A stretch of DNA of 64,000 nt, from NCBI RefSeq assembly GCF_025447595.1, contig NZ_JAOEJU010000002.1, forward strand, positions 186,001 through 250,000. The letters run 5' to 3'. Source of the stretch: Pseudomonas koreensis. GTDB lineage: Bacteria > Pseudomonadota > Gammaproteobacteria > Pseudomonadales > Pseudomonadaceae. Made by a program: the position numbers and the translations under genes. The notes beneath the pieces were generated by a model. It did no database searches and was not told the DNA's origin. It worked only from the letters and a program-made list of their open reading frames with translations. This document shows, piece by piece, positions 1 to 7,851 of the stretch (the stretch's first letter is position 1; every line of letters starts with the position of its first letter).

Positions 1-1082
1 AGTTGGCCGCCTTCGGCTGCCATGGTCAGCGCCAGATCGTTACCGATGACCTGGAACGCAACCTGGTTCACGGCTTCCGGGATCACCGGGTTGACCTTGC
101 CTGGCATGATCGAGCTGCCTGGCTGACGCGCCGGCAGGTTGATTTCGTTGATGCCGGTGCGCGGGCCGCTGGACAGCAGGCGCAGGTCGTTGCAGATCTT
201 CGACAGCTTGACCGCGGTGCGCTTGAGCATGCCGGAGAACAGCACGAAGGCGCCCATGTCGGAGGTGGCTTCGATCAGGTCGGCAGCTGGAACCAGCGGT
301 TGACCGCTGATCAGGGCCAGACGCTGTACGGCCAGGGCCTGGTAGCGCGGGTCGGCGTTGATGCCGGTGCCGATCGCGGTGCCGCCCAGGTTCACTTCGG
401 TCAGGACTTCCGGGGCCAGCGTCTTCAGACGGGCCAGGTCTTCACCCATGGTGGTGGCGAAAGCACGGAACTCTTGACCCAGAGTCATCGGTACGGCGTC
501 TTGCAGCTGGGTACGACCCATCTTCAGGACGTGGTTGAATTCTTCACCCTTGGCCGCGAATGCCTGAATCAGGCTGTCGAGGCTGGCCAGCAGCGCATCG
601 TGACCCAGCAGCAGACCCAAACGGATTGCGGTCGGGTAGGCGTCGTTGGTCGACTGCGCCATGTTCACGTCGTCGTTCGGGTGCAGGTACTGGTATTCGC
701 CTTTCTGGTGACCCATTGCTTCCAGAGCAATGTTGGCGATCACTTCGTTGGCATTCATGTTGGTCGAAGTGCCAGCGCCGCCTTGAATCATGTCCACCAC
801 GAACTCTTCGTGGAAATCGCCGCGGATCAGACGTGCACAGGCTTCGCTGATGGCAGCGTGCTTGGCTTCGCTCAGGTGACCCAGCTCGCGGTTGGCGTCA
901 GCAGCGGCCTGTTTGACCATTGCCAGACCGACAACCAGTTTCGGGTAGTGCGAAATCGGAACGCCCGAGAGGCGGAAGTTGTTCACCGCTCGCAGGGTCT
1001 GGATGCCGTAATACGCTTGAGCAGGGACTTCGAGGGCGCCAAGCAGGTCGTTTTCTGTGCGGAATGATGCAGCGGAGGACAT
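1..1082 (-). CDS. aspA: Aspartate ammonia-lyase (partial, C-terminus beyond window edge)
   Basis: Cytosolic enzyme that deaminates L-aspartate to fumarate and ammonium. The minus-strand translation begins [20 protein letters not shown], contains [13 protein letters not shown] and, near the left edge, the fumarase/aspartase signature [11 protein letters not shown]. About 360 of the family's usual ~475 residues are present; the rest lies left of base 1. A second in-frame ATG at 1094 would add four residues (MISI), but the only Shine-Dalgarno-like GAG sits directly against it, so the ATG at 1082 is preferred. The gene is divergent from the LysR-type regulator at 1263, with about 180 bp between them. 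Identity is secure; only the start is uncertain. Confidence 0.95.
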   Translation of the reverse strand, partial: MSSAASFRTENDLLGALEVPAQAYYGIQTLRAVNNFRLSGVPISHYPKLVVGLAMVKQAAADANRELGHLSEAKHAAISEACARLIRGDFHEEFVVDMIQGGAGTSTNMNANEVIANIALEAMGHQKGEYQYLHPNDDVNMAQSTNDAYPTAIRLGLLLGHDALLASLDSLIQAFAAKGEEFNHVLKMGRTQLQDAVPMTLGQEFRAFATTMGEDLARLKTLAPEVLTEVNLGGTAIGTGINADPRYQALAVQRLALISGQPLVPAADLIEATSDMGAFVLFSGMLKRTAVKLSKICNDLRLLSSGPRTGINEINLPARQPGSSIMPGKVNPVIPEAVNQVAFQVIGNDLALTMAAEGGQ

Positions 1083-1262
1083 GATAGAAATCATCTCGAT
1101 ATGGACCCGGTCTGTGCCGGAACGCTGCGAATGCTAGGCTTGTGGGAATTTTTGGGCCAATGCTGTTAAACACTGCCCTATGCACATTCGGCATAATGCC
1201 CGTGTGACGCCGCGGGCGCGGCAGACGTGTGACCTGTTTTGGTGCGTGTCCGGGAGGACGTG

Positions 1263-2174
1263 ATGAATCTGGAAAGCAAATGGCTCGAGGACTTCAGTGC
1301 TCTGGCTGCCACCCGCAGCTTCTCTCAGGCGGCCGAACGGCGCTTCGTGACTCAGCCGGCGTTCAGCCGGCGGATTCGTAGCCTGGAGGCTGCGCTCGGG
1401 CTGACACTGGTCAACCGCTCGCGTACACCGATCGAGCTGACGGCGGCGGGGCAACTGTTTCTGGTGACCGCGCGCACCGTGGTCGAACAGCTCGGCGAAG
1501 TGCTGCGCCATCTTCATCATCTGGAAGGCGGACAGGGCGAAGTGATTCAGGTCGCGGCGGCGCACTCGCTGGCCCTCGGTTTCTTCCCGCGCTGGATCGC
1601 GCAACTGCGCAATGAAGGCCTGAACATCGCCACGCGGCTGGTGGCGACCAACGTCGGCGACGCGGTGCACGCGCTGCGTGAAGGTGGCTGCGATCTGATG
1701 CTGGCGTTCTACGACCCGGACGCGGCGATGCAGATGGACCCGGAGATCTTCCCGTCGCTGCACCTGGGCCAGACCGAAATGCTTCCGGTATGTGCGGCAG
1801 ATGCCAATGGCAAGCCGCTGTTCGATCTGGAAGGCGAGGGCAGTGTGCCGTTGCTGGCATACAGCGCCGGGGCGTTTCTAGGGCGGTCTGTGAATGGCTT
1901 GCTGCGTCAGCGTCAGCTGCGCTTCACCACGATCTATGAAACCGCCATGGCCGACAGCCTGAAAAGCATGGCTCTGGAAGGCCTCGGCATTGCCTGGGTG
2001 CCGCAACTGAGCGTGCGGGCCGAGCTGGCCCGGGGTGAGCTGGTGGTCTGCGGTGGTGCCCAATGGCATGTGCCGCTGGAGATTCGCCTGTACCGCTGCG
2101 CACTGGTGCGCAAGGCCAACGTGCGCTTGCTGTGGCGCAAGCTTGAGGGTGGCGCGGCGAGTGGCAATAACTGA
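1263..2174 (+). CDS. LysR-family regulator, HypT/YjiE/QseD-like
   Basis: 303-residue LysR-type transcription factor. Residues ~4-62 form the winged helix-turn-helix (KWLEDFSAL, then FSQAAERRFVTQPAFSRRIR), followed by a periplasmic-binding-protein-like sensor domain. The opening NLESKWLEDF, the QPAFSRRIRSLE helix and the AAAHSLALGFFP segment resemble the HypT/YjiE group (hypochlorite-responsive regulator in E. coli) more than metabolic LysR proteins; this is from memory of the family, not an alignment. Several Met residues lie in the sensor domain, but I cannot say whether the redox-active ones are conserved. The ATG at 1263 has GGGAGG upstream. It is divergent from aspA; LysR proteins often control the divergent neighbour, but no operator is identified here. 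Confidence 0.85.
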   Translation: MNLESKWLEDFSALAATRSFSQAAERRFVTQPAFSRRIRSLEAALGLTLVNRSRTPIELTAAGQLFLVTARTVVEQLGEVLRHLHHLEGGQGEVIQVAAAHSLALGFFPRWIAQLRNEGLNIATRLVATNVGDAVHALREGGCDLMLAFYDPDAAMQMDPEIFPSLHLGQTEMLPVCAADANGKPLFDLEGEGSVPLLAYSAGAFLGRSVNGLLRQRQLRFTTIYETAMADSLKSMALEGLGIAWVPQLSVRAELARGELVVCGGAQWHVPLEIRLYRCALVRKANVRLLWRKLEGGAASGNN

Positions 2175-2181
2175 ATGAAAT

Positions 2182-2209
2182 CAGAGGCGAATCCTGTGTT
2201 TCGCCTCTG
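2182..2209 (-). terminator. Hairpin between convergent genes
   Basis: A perfect 10-bp stem (CAGAGGCGAA pairing with TTCGCCTCTG) and an 8-nt loop lie between the convergent regulator and metalloprotease genes. Read on the minus strand it is followed by ATTTCATT, so it could end the protease transcript; on the plus strand there is no U-tract. Confidence 0.5.
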
Positions 2210-2272
2210 CCAAGTCGGATGAGCTTGATTAAAATACGGGAGCTCGTGGGATGCGGCAGGTTTGCATCAGTC

Positions 2273-2887
2273 TCAACTGTCGTCCCAGTCGGCTACGGGG
2301 CGCGGCACGACTCGCTGTGCAATCGGTTTGTCCAGGTAATTGCGAATGTTTTCTCTATTTTTATCACTGAAGCGCTTGGCATTGCTTCGAAGTGGTGAGA
2401 AGTCATCATCCGTCATGATTGTTTCGCTCCACCAGCCGTTGTACAGGATTTCGCTGTCTTCATGAGTTGCGCCGAACATGTGGCCTGCTTCGTGAGCAGG
2501 AACCATGTTGCTTCTTATCGAGGCTAAACTTGCGTAACCCTTTTTTTGTGCAATTCCCATTGTGCTCTGATTTATATTGTCGCGGGTCAGCAGTAGATAC
2601 TTGTTGAATCTGGTGTGTGAGTCTTTCAGGAGCTGGGAGCCGAAATGGTTTCTTAGTTTTTCTGCCCAAGCAGCCAAAGAGCCGGAAGCAGACATTTTTT
2701 TATAATCAAAGCTACTCAAGGTTTCTGCTTCTGACGGGCTGAACATATTGACTGATAGCTTGCGGCCGGAGAGTTCCTGGATTTCGTCGGTAAACCAGGA
2801 AAAATAAGTGCTGTACAAGCCTCTTCTGCTGTCGTCCGATAAGTCCTCATGGATGAAGACATTCAGTGTTAAAGGCTGTTTGGCCAT
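2273..2887 (-). CDS. Small metzincin-type zinc metalloprotease, orphan
   Basis: 204-residue protein with a complete metzincin zinc motif, HEAGHMFGATHED (HExxHxxGxxH followed by Glu), at about residues 132-144. A downstream ETIMTDD, about 18 residues on, could supply the Met-turn. There is no signal peptide or lipobox; the N-terminus (MAKQPLTLNVFIHEDLSDDS) looks cytosolic, unlike secreted astacins or serralysins. It is much shorter than most metzincins and has no recognisable propeptide, RTX repeats or binding domain. The gene is clearly more AT-rich than its neighbours and is followed upstream by an AT-rich stretch with no gene, suggesting horizontal acquisition. Substrate and family within the clan are unknown; a toxin or effector role is possible but not shown. 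Confidence 0.75.
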   Translation of the reverse strand: MAKQPLTLNVFIHEDLSDDSRRGLYSTYFSWFTDEIQELSGRKLSVNMFSPSEAETLSSFDYKKMSASGSLAAWAEKLRNHFGSQLLKDSHTRFNKYLLLTRDNINQSTMGIAQKKGYASLASIRSNMVPAHEAGHMFGATHEDSEILYNGWWSETIMTDDDFSPLRSNAKRFSDKNRENIRNYLDKPIAQRVVPRPVADWDDS

Positions 2888-3283
2888 GTTCGGATCCTTT
2901 GGATGAGTTTAATTGACTTGATAGTGATGGGCAGGCGTGATGGTGCCGACTGTCCTGCCATTGCGGTTTTGGAAGTGTTTTTAATATGGATTTTTTGCTG
3001 TGTAATATAAGTTGTTTGTTTTTGATTTGTTGGTGGGTGCTCTGTTTTTATTTCATGTTTGGTTGTATATCATCTAAGTATTGTTTTGGCTCTTGGGAAT
3101 GTTTTTATTTTTATTACATGAAGTCATGCGAAAATTTGAGCACGCTCTCCATTCGACCTGTTGATCATGTTTCCCGCGTGAAAAAAACGAAGCAATATTC
3201 TTGAACCTCGAGTCAGCAAAATGTGTGGCAAGGTTCAGATGACAGATGGTCGCAACGGGGGCTGTTTATTGCTTTCTTTGCGG
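2888..3283. other. AT-rich intergenic region without a supportable gene
   Basis: About 400 bp upstream of the metalloprotease and of the purE leader. The plus strand has one open frame (2986-3204, 72 codons) with a Phe/Cys/Tyr-rich translation, no ribosome binding site and no family resemblance, so I do not call it. The composition matches the protease gene, not purE. Confidence 0.6.
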
Positions 3284-3289
3284 TATACT
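3284..3289 (+). promoter_or_regulatory. Candidate -10 box of purEK
   Basis: TATACT matches the sigma70 -10 consensus closely. The -35 region 16-18 bp upstream is poor (around CTGTTT), so an activator or upstream element might be needed. Transcription would begin near 3296, just before two terminator-like hairpins. Confidence 0.4.
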
Positions 3290-3300
3290 GCGCGGCCTTC

Positions 3301-3363
3301 GGCCGGTTCGTCCGGCCATTTTTCCTACAACAAGCCACGCATCCTGCGTGGCTTGTTGTTTTT
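3301..3363 (+). terminator. Tandem terminator-like hairpins in the purE leader
   Basis: Two intrinsic-terminator-shaped structures precede purE. The first is GGCCGG/CCGGCC with a 5-nt loop, then ATTTTT (3301-3323). The second is a perfect 14-bp stem, ACAACAAGCCACGC paired with GCGTGGCTTGTTGT around ATCCT, ending in TTTTT (3327-3363). The purE start is only 39 bp further on. They could form an attenuator, or end a short transcript arriving from the left. Confidence 0.6.
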
Positions 3364-3401
3364 GACGCGCCTGCGGGCGCCCAGAGAGAAGAGGCGCGAC
3401 G

Positions 3402-3893
3402 ATGAGTGCACTGGTTGGCGTGATCATGGGCTCCAAGTCCGATTGGTCCACCCTTAGCCACACCGCCGATATGCTGGAAAAGCTCGGCATCCCTTACGAG
3501 GTCAAGGTGGTTTCCGCCCACCGCACCCCGGATCTGCTGTTCCAGTACGCCGAAGAGGCTGAAGGCCGCGGCATCGAGGTGATCATCGCCGGTGCCGGTG
3601 GCGCAGCCCACCTGCCAGGCATGTGTGCGGCCAAGACCCACTTGCCGGTGCTGGGCGTACCGGTGCAGTCGGCCATGCTTTCTGGCGTCGACTCGCTGCT
3701 GTCGATCGTGCAGATGCCGGCCGGCATTCCGGTTGCCACCCTGGCCATCGGCAAGGCGGGTGCGATCAACGCAGCCCTGCTGTCAGCGAGCATCCTGGGC
3801 GCCAAGCATCCACAATTCCACGCGGTACTGAAAACCTTCCGTGCCGAGCAGACAGACAGCGTCCTGGACAATCCAGACCCACGTATTGCCTGA
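3402..3893 (+). CDS. purE: N5-carboxyaminoimidazole ribonucleotide mutase, PurE
   Basis: 163-residue class I PurE, which converts N5-CAIR to CAIR in de novo purine synthesis. Diagnostic segments are MGSKSDW near the N-terminus, SAHRTPD with the catalytic His, and [11 protein letters not shown]. Length is normal for bacterial PurE octamer subunits. The start is ATG after GAGAAGAGGCG. It lies 10 bp before purK; the two steps are consecutive, so one operon is expected. Confidence 0.97.
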   Translation: MSALVGVIMGSKSDWSTLSHTADMLEKLGIPYEVKVVSAHRTPDLLFQYAEEAEGRGIEVIIAGAGGAAHLPGMCAAKTHLPVLGVPVQSAMLSGVDSLLSIVQMPAGIPVATLAIGKAGAINAALLSASILGAKHPQFHAVLKTFRAEQTDSVLDNPDPRIA

Positions 3894-3903
3894 GGTTGTT
3901 GAG

Positions 3904-4986
3904 ATGAAGATCGGTGTAATCGGTGGCGGCCAGTTGGGTCGCATGTTGGCCCTGGCGGGCACTCCGCTGGGCATGAACTTCGCTTTCCTCGACCCTGCGC
4001 CGGACGCTTGCGCCGCTGCGCTGGGCGAACACCTGCGGGCCGATTACGGCGATCAGGATCATCTGCGCCAATTGGCCGATGAAGTCGATCTGGTGACCTT
4101 CGAGTTCGAAAGCGTCCCGGCTGAAACCGTGGCGTTCCTTTCGCAATTCGTGCCGGTCTACCCGAGCGCCGAAGCCCTGCGTATCGCTCGTGACCGCTGG
4201 TTCGAGAAGAGCATGTTCAAGGACCTGGGGATTCCGACCCCGGCATTCGCCGACATCCAGTCGCAAGCCGACCTGGACGCCGCCGTCGCGTCGATCGGTC
4301 TGCCGGCCGTGCTGAAAACCCGCACCCTGGGTTACGACGGCAAGGGTCAGAAAGTCCTGCGCAAGCCGGAAGACGTGGTCGGTACTTTCGCCGAACTGGG
4401 CAGCGTTGCCTGCCTGCTGGAAGGCTTCGTACCGTTCACCGGCGAAGTGTCGCTGATCGCCGTGCGCGCTCGTGATGGCGAGACGAAGTTCTATCCATTG
4501 GTGCACAACACTCACGACAGCGGCATCCTCAAGCTGTCGGTCGCCAGCACCGATCACCCGTTGCAGGCCCTGGCCGAAGACTATTCCAGCCGCGTGCTCA
4601 AGCAACTGGACTACGTCGGCGTGATGGCGTTCGAATTCTTTGAAGTCGACGGCGGCCTCAAGGCCAACGAAATCGCCCCGCGTGTGCACAACTCCGGGCA
4701 CTGGACCACCGAAGGCGCCGAGTGCAGCCAGTTCGAAAACCACCTGCGGGCCGTTGCCGGTCTGCCGCTGGGTTCGACCGCCAAGGTCGGCGAGAGCGCG
4801 ATGCTCAACTTCATCGGTGTGGTTCCGCCGGTCGAGAAGGTCATTGCCATCGACGATTGCCACCTGCATCACTACGGCAAGGCCTTCAAGGCCGGGCGCA
4901 AGGTCGGTCACGCCAACCTGCGCTGCAAGGACAAGGCGACTCTCGAGGAGCAGATCCTCAAGGTCGAAGCGCTGATCGCCGAGTAA
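3904..4986 (+). CDS. purK: N5-carboxyaminoimidazole ribonucleotide synthase, PurK
   Basis: 360-residue ATP-grasp enzyme that makes N5-CAIR from AIR, bicarbonate and ATP, the substrate for PurE. The N-terminus MKIGVIGGGQLGRMLALAG is the typical PurK dinucleotide-like fold; ATP-grasp segments include KTRTLGYDGKGQ and, late, FEVDGGLKANEIAPRVHNSG. The open frame extends 21 codons upstream into purE, but the ATG at 3904, just after the purE stop and preceded by GAGGTTGTTGAG, fits the family N-terminus exactly. Confidence 0.97.
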   Translation: MKIGVIGGGQLGRMLALAGTPLGMNFAFLDPAPDACAAALGEHLRADYGDQDHLRQLADEVDLVTFEFESVPAETVAFLSQFVPVYPSAEALRIARDRWFEKSMFKDLGIPTPAFADIQSQADLDAAVASIGLPAVLKTRTLGYDGKGQKVLRKPEDVVGTFAELGSVACLLEGFVPFTGEVSLIAVRARDGETKFYPLVHNTHDSGILKLSVASTDHPLQALAEDYSSRVLKQLDYVGVMAFEFFEVDGGLKANEIAPRVHNSGHWTTEGAECSQFENHLRAVAGLPLGSTAKVGESAMLNFIGVVPPVEKVIAIDDCHLHHYGKAFKAGRKVGHANLRCKDKATLEEQILKVEALIAE

Positions 4987-5099
4987 CGACAGTTTCATCT
5001 GGCAGCGGCGGAACCATTGCGGGACCGCCGTTCTCTGATGGCAGGATGCGAAAGTCTGACTAGGCTTCAACGCATATCTACCATTCAGAGGGAAATGCC

Positions 5100-5345
5100 A
5101 TGGGAATTATCGGAACCATCTTTATCGGCCTGATCGTCGGCCTGCTGGCGCGGTTCCTGAAACCGGGCGATGACAGCATGGGCTGGATCATGACCATCCT
5201 GCTCGGTATCGGCGGTTCGCTGGCAGCCACCTACGGCGGCCAGGCCCTGGGCATCTATCAGGCAGGTCAGGGCGCCGGCTTCATCGGCGCGCTGGTCGGC
5301 GCGATCGTGTTGCTGGTGATCTACGGCCTGATCAAAAAGAACTGA
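5100..5345 (+). CDS. GlsB/YeaQ/YmgE-type small membrane protein
   Basis: 81-residue, very hydrophobic protein with three predicted transmembrane segments and the family's Gly-rich pattern (IFIGLIVGLLARFLKPG at the start, GIGGSLAATYGGQALG in the middle, GALVGAIVLLVIYGLIKK at the end). The family is often labelled transglycosylase-associated and is stress-inducible in several bacteria; its biochemical role is not known. An AGAGGGAAATGCC ribosome binding region precedes the ATG. It is probably a separate transcription unit from purK, which ends 113 bp upstream. Confidence 0.85.
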   Translation: MGIIGTIFIGLIVGLLARFLKPGDDSMGWIMTILLGIGGSLAATYGGQALGIYQAGQGAGFIGALVGAIVLLVIYGLIKKN

Positions 5346-5448
5346 TCCAAAGCGACAAAGCCCTCTCTGCCAATCCGGCGGGGAGGGCTAGAATGCTCGG
5401 CGATTCAGCGTTCCCTCCTTATTCGAGCATCCTTTACCGAGCACCTTC

Positions 5449-5985
5449 ATGCGCCGTCTTCTGTTGACTCTCCTTTTGCTGGGCAGCGGTCTGGCCCACG
5501 CCGGCGATCTGCCGGAAACCGACTGGCTGGAGCTGATGCCCAAGTCGGATCAGAAAGCCCTCGAGGCCATGCCTGAAATCGACCACAACTCCCCGGAAGC
5601 CACCGGCACCTTCACCGAGAAGGGTGGGATGAAGCAGGCCAAGGGTTTGCCGGCGGTGATGTATTCGACCAAGACCGTGGCGTCGATGAACGACAAGCAC
5701 ATCCGCATCGGTGGTTATCCGGTGCCGCTGGAATCCGACGCCAAGGGCCGTAGCACGCTGTTCTTCCTCGTGCCGTACCCGGGCGCGTGCATCCACGTGC
5801 CGCCACCGCCGCCGAATCAACTGGTGCTGGTGCGTTATCCGAAAGGCTTGAAGCTGGATGACATCTACACGCCGCTGTGGGTGACCGGCACGCTGAAGAT
5901 CGAGAAAGTCAGCAATGACCTCGCCGATGCGGCGTATGCGCTGGAGGCGGACAAAGTGCGGGTGGTGCAAGAGTCCGATCTTTAA
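5449..5985 (+). CDS. DUF3299 exported protein
   Basis: 178-residue protein with a clear Sec signal peptide (LLLTLLLLGSGLAHA, cleavage before GDLPET), so it acts in the periplasm. The mature part has the DUF3299 pattern: HIRIGGYPVPLE, then FFLVPYPGACIHVPPPPPNQ with its conserved Cys-Ile-His, and PLWVTGTLKIEK. I recognise the family but not its function; homologues often sit near lipoprotein transporters or metal-related genes. No operon partner is obvious, as a REP pair follows directly. Confidence 0.8.
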   Translation: MRRLLLTLLLLGSGLAHAGDLPETDWLELMPKSDQKALEAMPEIDHNSPEATGTFTEKGGMKQAKGLPAVMYSTKTVASMNDKHIRIGGYPVPLESDAKGRSTLFFLVPYPGACIHVPPPPPNQLVLVRYPKGLKLDDIYTPLWVTGTLKIEKVSNDLADAAYALEADKVRVVQESDL

Positions 5986-6002
5986 TAGTCACCCCAAAAC
6001 AA

Positions 6003-6093
6003 CTGTGGGAGCGAGCCTGCTCGCGAAAGCGGTGTATCAGATACTTAAATGGTGGCTGACATAACGCATTCGCGAGCAGGCTCGCTCCCACAT
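6003..6093. repeat. REPIN (inverted REP pair) 1
   Basis: Two copies of the REP core, GTGGGAGCGAGCCTGCTCGCG and its reverse complement, separated by about 40 bp, between the convergent DUF3299 and mutarotase genes. Such pairs fold as a long hairpin and are mobilised in trans by RAYT transposases. Confidence 0.9.
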
Positions 6094-6111
6094 TTTGTTT
6101 TGCGGTATTGG

Positions 6112-7011
6112 TTAAAGCGGCTTGCTGCCGACGCTGACGCCCATGGTGTGGCTGGCATTCGGCGCCAGGTTCACCACGTCGTTCATCACGTTCGCCGTCT
6201 CGATGCACAGCATCCGCTGCCAACCATCGTTGTCCATGTCGCTGAACGCAGCGGCGCGGTCGATCCAAGGGTTCCAGATCACCGCCGTGCGTGAACCGGT
6301 AGCGGTCAGCACGATGCGCCGTTCCCAGGCCGGATCGACGATGCTCAGTTGCGGCGGGGTATCGAGGTAGATGCGGTCGGTTTCCCCGGAAAAACGCAGG
6401 TCACCTTGCTGGGTGTGAGTCTTCCAGTCATCCAGCGTCTCGATGTAATCCAGGCCATCCACGCCTTCGACCCGCACGTTGCGCACATCGCTGACCGCGA
6501 AATAGCTGTGCAGCGCCTGGCTGATGCTGACGGTGTCGGCACCACGGTTGTGGCTGGTCAGGCTGATGTGTAACTGATCGTCGAGGCGCAGAGTCAAGGT
6601 CAGGTCGACCTGATGGGGCCATTCCGGAAAACCGCCCTCGGGGTAGGGCAGCTTGAATTCCACTTTCAGGCTTTCGCCTTCGGTTTCGATGCCGCCCAGT
6701 TCCCAATCCATCGCCCGGACAAACCCGTGGGCGGCGGCCGGTTCTTCGCTGACGCGCATCGCCTGCACGCTCTGCGGGTTGCGGGCGAAGACGCCAAACC
6801 ACGGCCAGCACACCGGCACGCCGGCGCGGATGCTCTTGCCGGTCTTGAACGCGGCCTTGTCGTTCAGCCAGATCAGCGGCGGCTGGCCGTCCACCTGATA
6901 ACTGAGGATGTGCGCGCCTTGCTGGGCCACCAGCACTTCGGCCTGACCGTGGCGGATGCGCCAGCAGTTCAGTTCATCCAGTTTCACGGCTTCAACGTTG
7001 GGCGTGTTCAT
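6112..7011 (-). CDS. D-hexose-6-phosphate mutarotase / aldose 1-epimerase-like protein (YeaD family)
   Basis: 299-residue galactose-mutarotase-fold protein. Family features are GAHILSY, the substrate segment AGVPVCWPWFG, HGFVR with a catalytic His, the second His of ALHSYFAV, and IWNPWIDRA near the end. Members interconvert anomers of glucose-6-phosphate and related sugar phosphates in the cytosol. The frame extends seven codons upstream (MLIESCP), but the ATG at 7011 follows GAGAGTTGTCCC at good spacing and starts the conserved region. Substrate specificity is inferred from the family only. Confidence 0.9.
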   Translation of the reverse strand: MNTPNVEAVKLDELNCWRIRHGQAEVLVAQQGAHILSYQVDGQPPLIWLNDKAAFKTGKSIRAGVPVCWPWFGVFARNPQSVQAMRVSEEPAAAHGFVRAMDWELGGIETEGESLKVEFKLPYPEGGFPEWPHQVDLTLTLRLDDQLHISLTSHNRGADTVSISQALHSYFAVSDVRNVRVEGVDGLDYIETLDDWKTHTQQGDLRFSGETDRIYLDTPPQLSIVDPAWERRIVLTATGSRTAVIWNPWIDRAAAFSDMDNDGWQRMLCIETANVMNDVVNLAPNASHTMGVSVGSKPL

Positions 7012-7068
7012 GGGACAACTCTCGATCAGCAACTTGGACGACTATCGACCGTGAAACGGCCGCGAGGT

Positions 7069-7473
7069 TTAACGTGCGCGTGGCGGAACCGAACGGGTGC
7101 GGCCACTGCCATCGATGGCAACGAATACGAACACCGCTTCGGTCACTTTACGCCACTCGCTGGACAGCGGATCGTCGCTCCACACCTCGACCATCATCTG
7201 GATCGAGCTGCGGCCGATTTCCAGGGTCTGGGTATAAAAGGACAATTGCGCGCCGACAGCCACCGGCACCAGAAACGCCATACGATCGATGGCGACGGTC
7301 GCGACACGGCCACCGGCAACACGGCTGGCCATCGCAGTGCCGGCCAGGTCCATCTGCGCCACCAGCCAGCCGCCGAAAATATCGCCGAAGCCGTTGGTTT
7401 CGCGGGGAAGCGCGGTGATTTGCAGGGCCAGGTCGCCTTGCGGGATCGGATCTTCTTGTTCGAGCTCTATCAT
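7069..7473 (-). CDS. Acyl-CoA thioesterase, hotdog fold (YciA type)
   Basis: 134-residue single-hotdog thioester hydrolase. The start ELEQEDPIPQGDLALQITAL and the helix segment NGFGDIFGGWLVAQMDLAG (catalytic Asp in the last part) are characteristic, followed by RVATVAIDRMAFLVPV. It probably hydrolyses acyl-CoA in the cytosol. The open frame runs 60 codons further upstream, but those residues are Arg/Pro-rich and unlike the family; the ATG at 7473 with AGAGG upstream is the better start. It is 57 bp upstream of the mutarotase gene on the same strand and might be cotranscribed. Confidence 0.88.
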   Translation of the reverse strand: MIELEQEDPIPQGDLALQITALPRETNGFGDIFGGWLVAQMDLAGTAMASRVAGGRVATVAIDRMAFLVPVAVGAQLSFYTQTLEIGRSSIQMMVEVWSDDPLSSEWRKVTEAVFVFVAIDGSGRTRSVPPRAR

Positions 7474-7851
7474 GCCGGGGGTGCCTCTGACCCGTGACTC
7501 TTCGTTGGGTATTGCTGGTGGTAGCCGTCTTCGGGAAAAACGATTCAGCACCGAACATACTACGTTCGTCACGTTTTCCATCAGGCGCCTAAGGAGAAAC
7601 TCTGCGAAACCGGCTAATCCCGAGCAAGGGTCGGGCCAACGACGTTTTCGCACAGCAACCCCTTACAAACCGGAGCAAGGTTGCGAGTATATCGGTCGGT
7701 AGACTCCGCGACGACCGTCCGGTTCTCATTTCGACCGGCAAATACGCGCCTCTATGTGCTTTTTCGAACAATTTGCTATGGTGCCGGACCTGCCCGAGCC
7801 GCAGCCAGCGTTGTTGTGGCGGCAGATCCGACTATAAGAGAAGACCTTGCC

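Noticed and set aside
2986..3204. 72-codon Cys/Phe/Tyr-rich frame in the AT-rich islet
   Set aside because: No ribosome binding site, no recognisable signal or family, and biased only by AT content.
5357..5392. GCCCTC/GAGGGC inverted repeat after the GlsB-type gene as a terminator
   Set aside because: Long loop and no U-tract on either strand.
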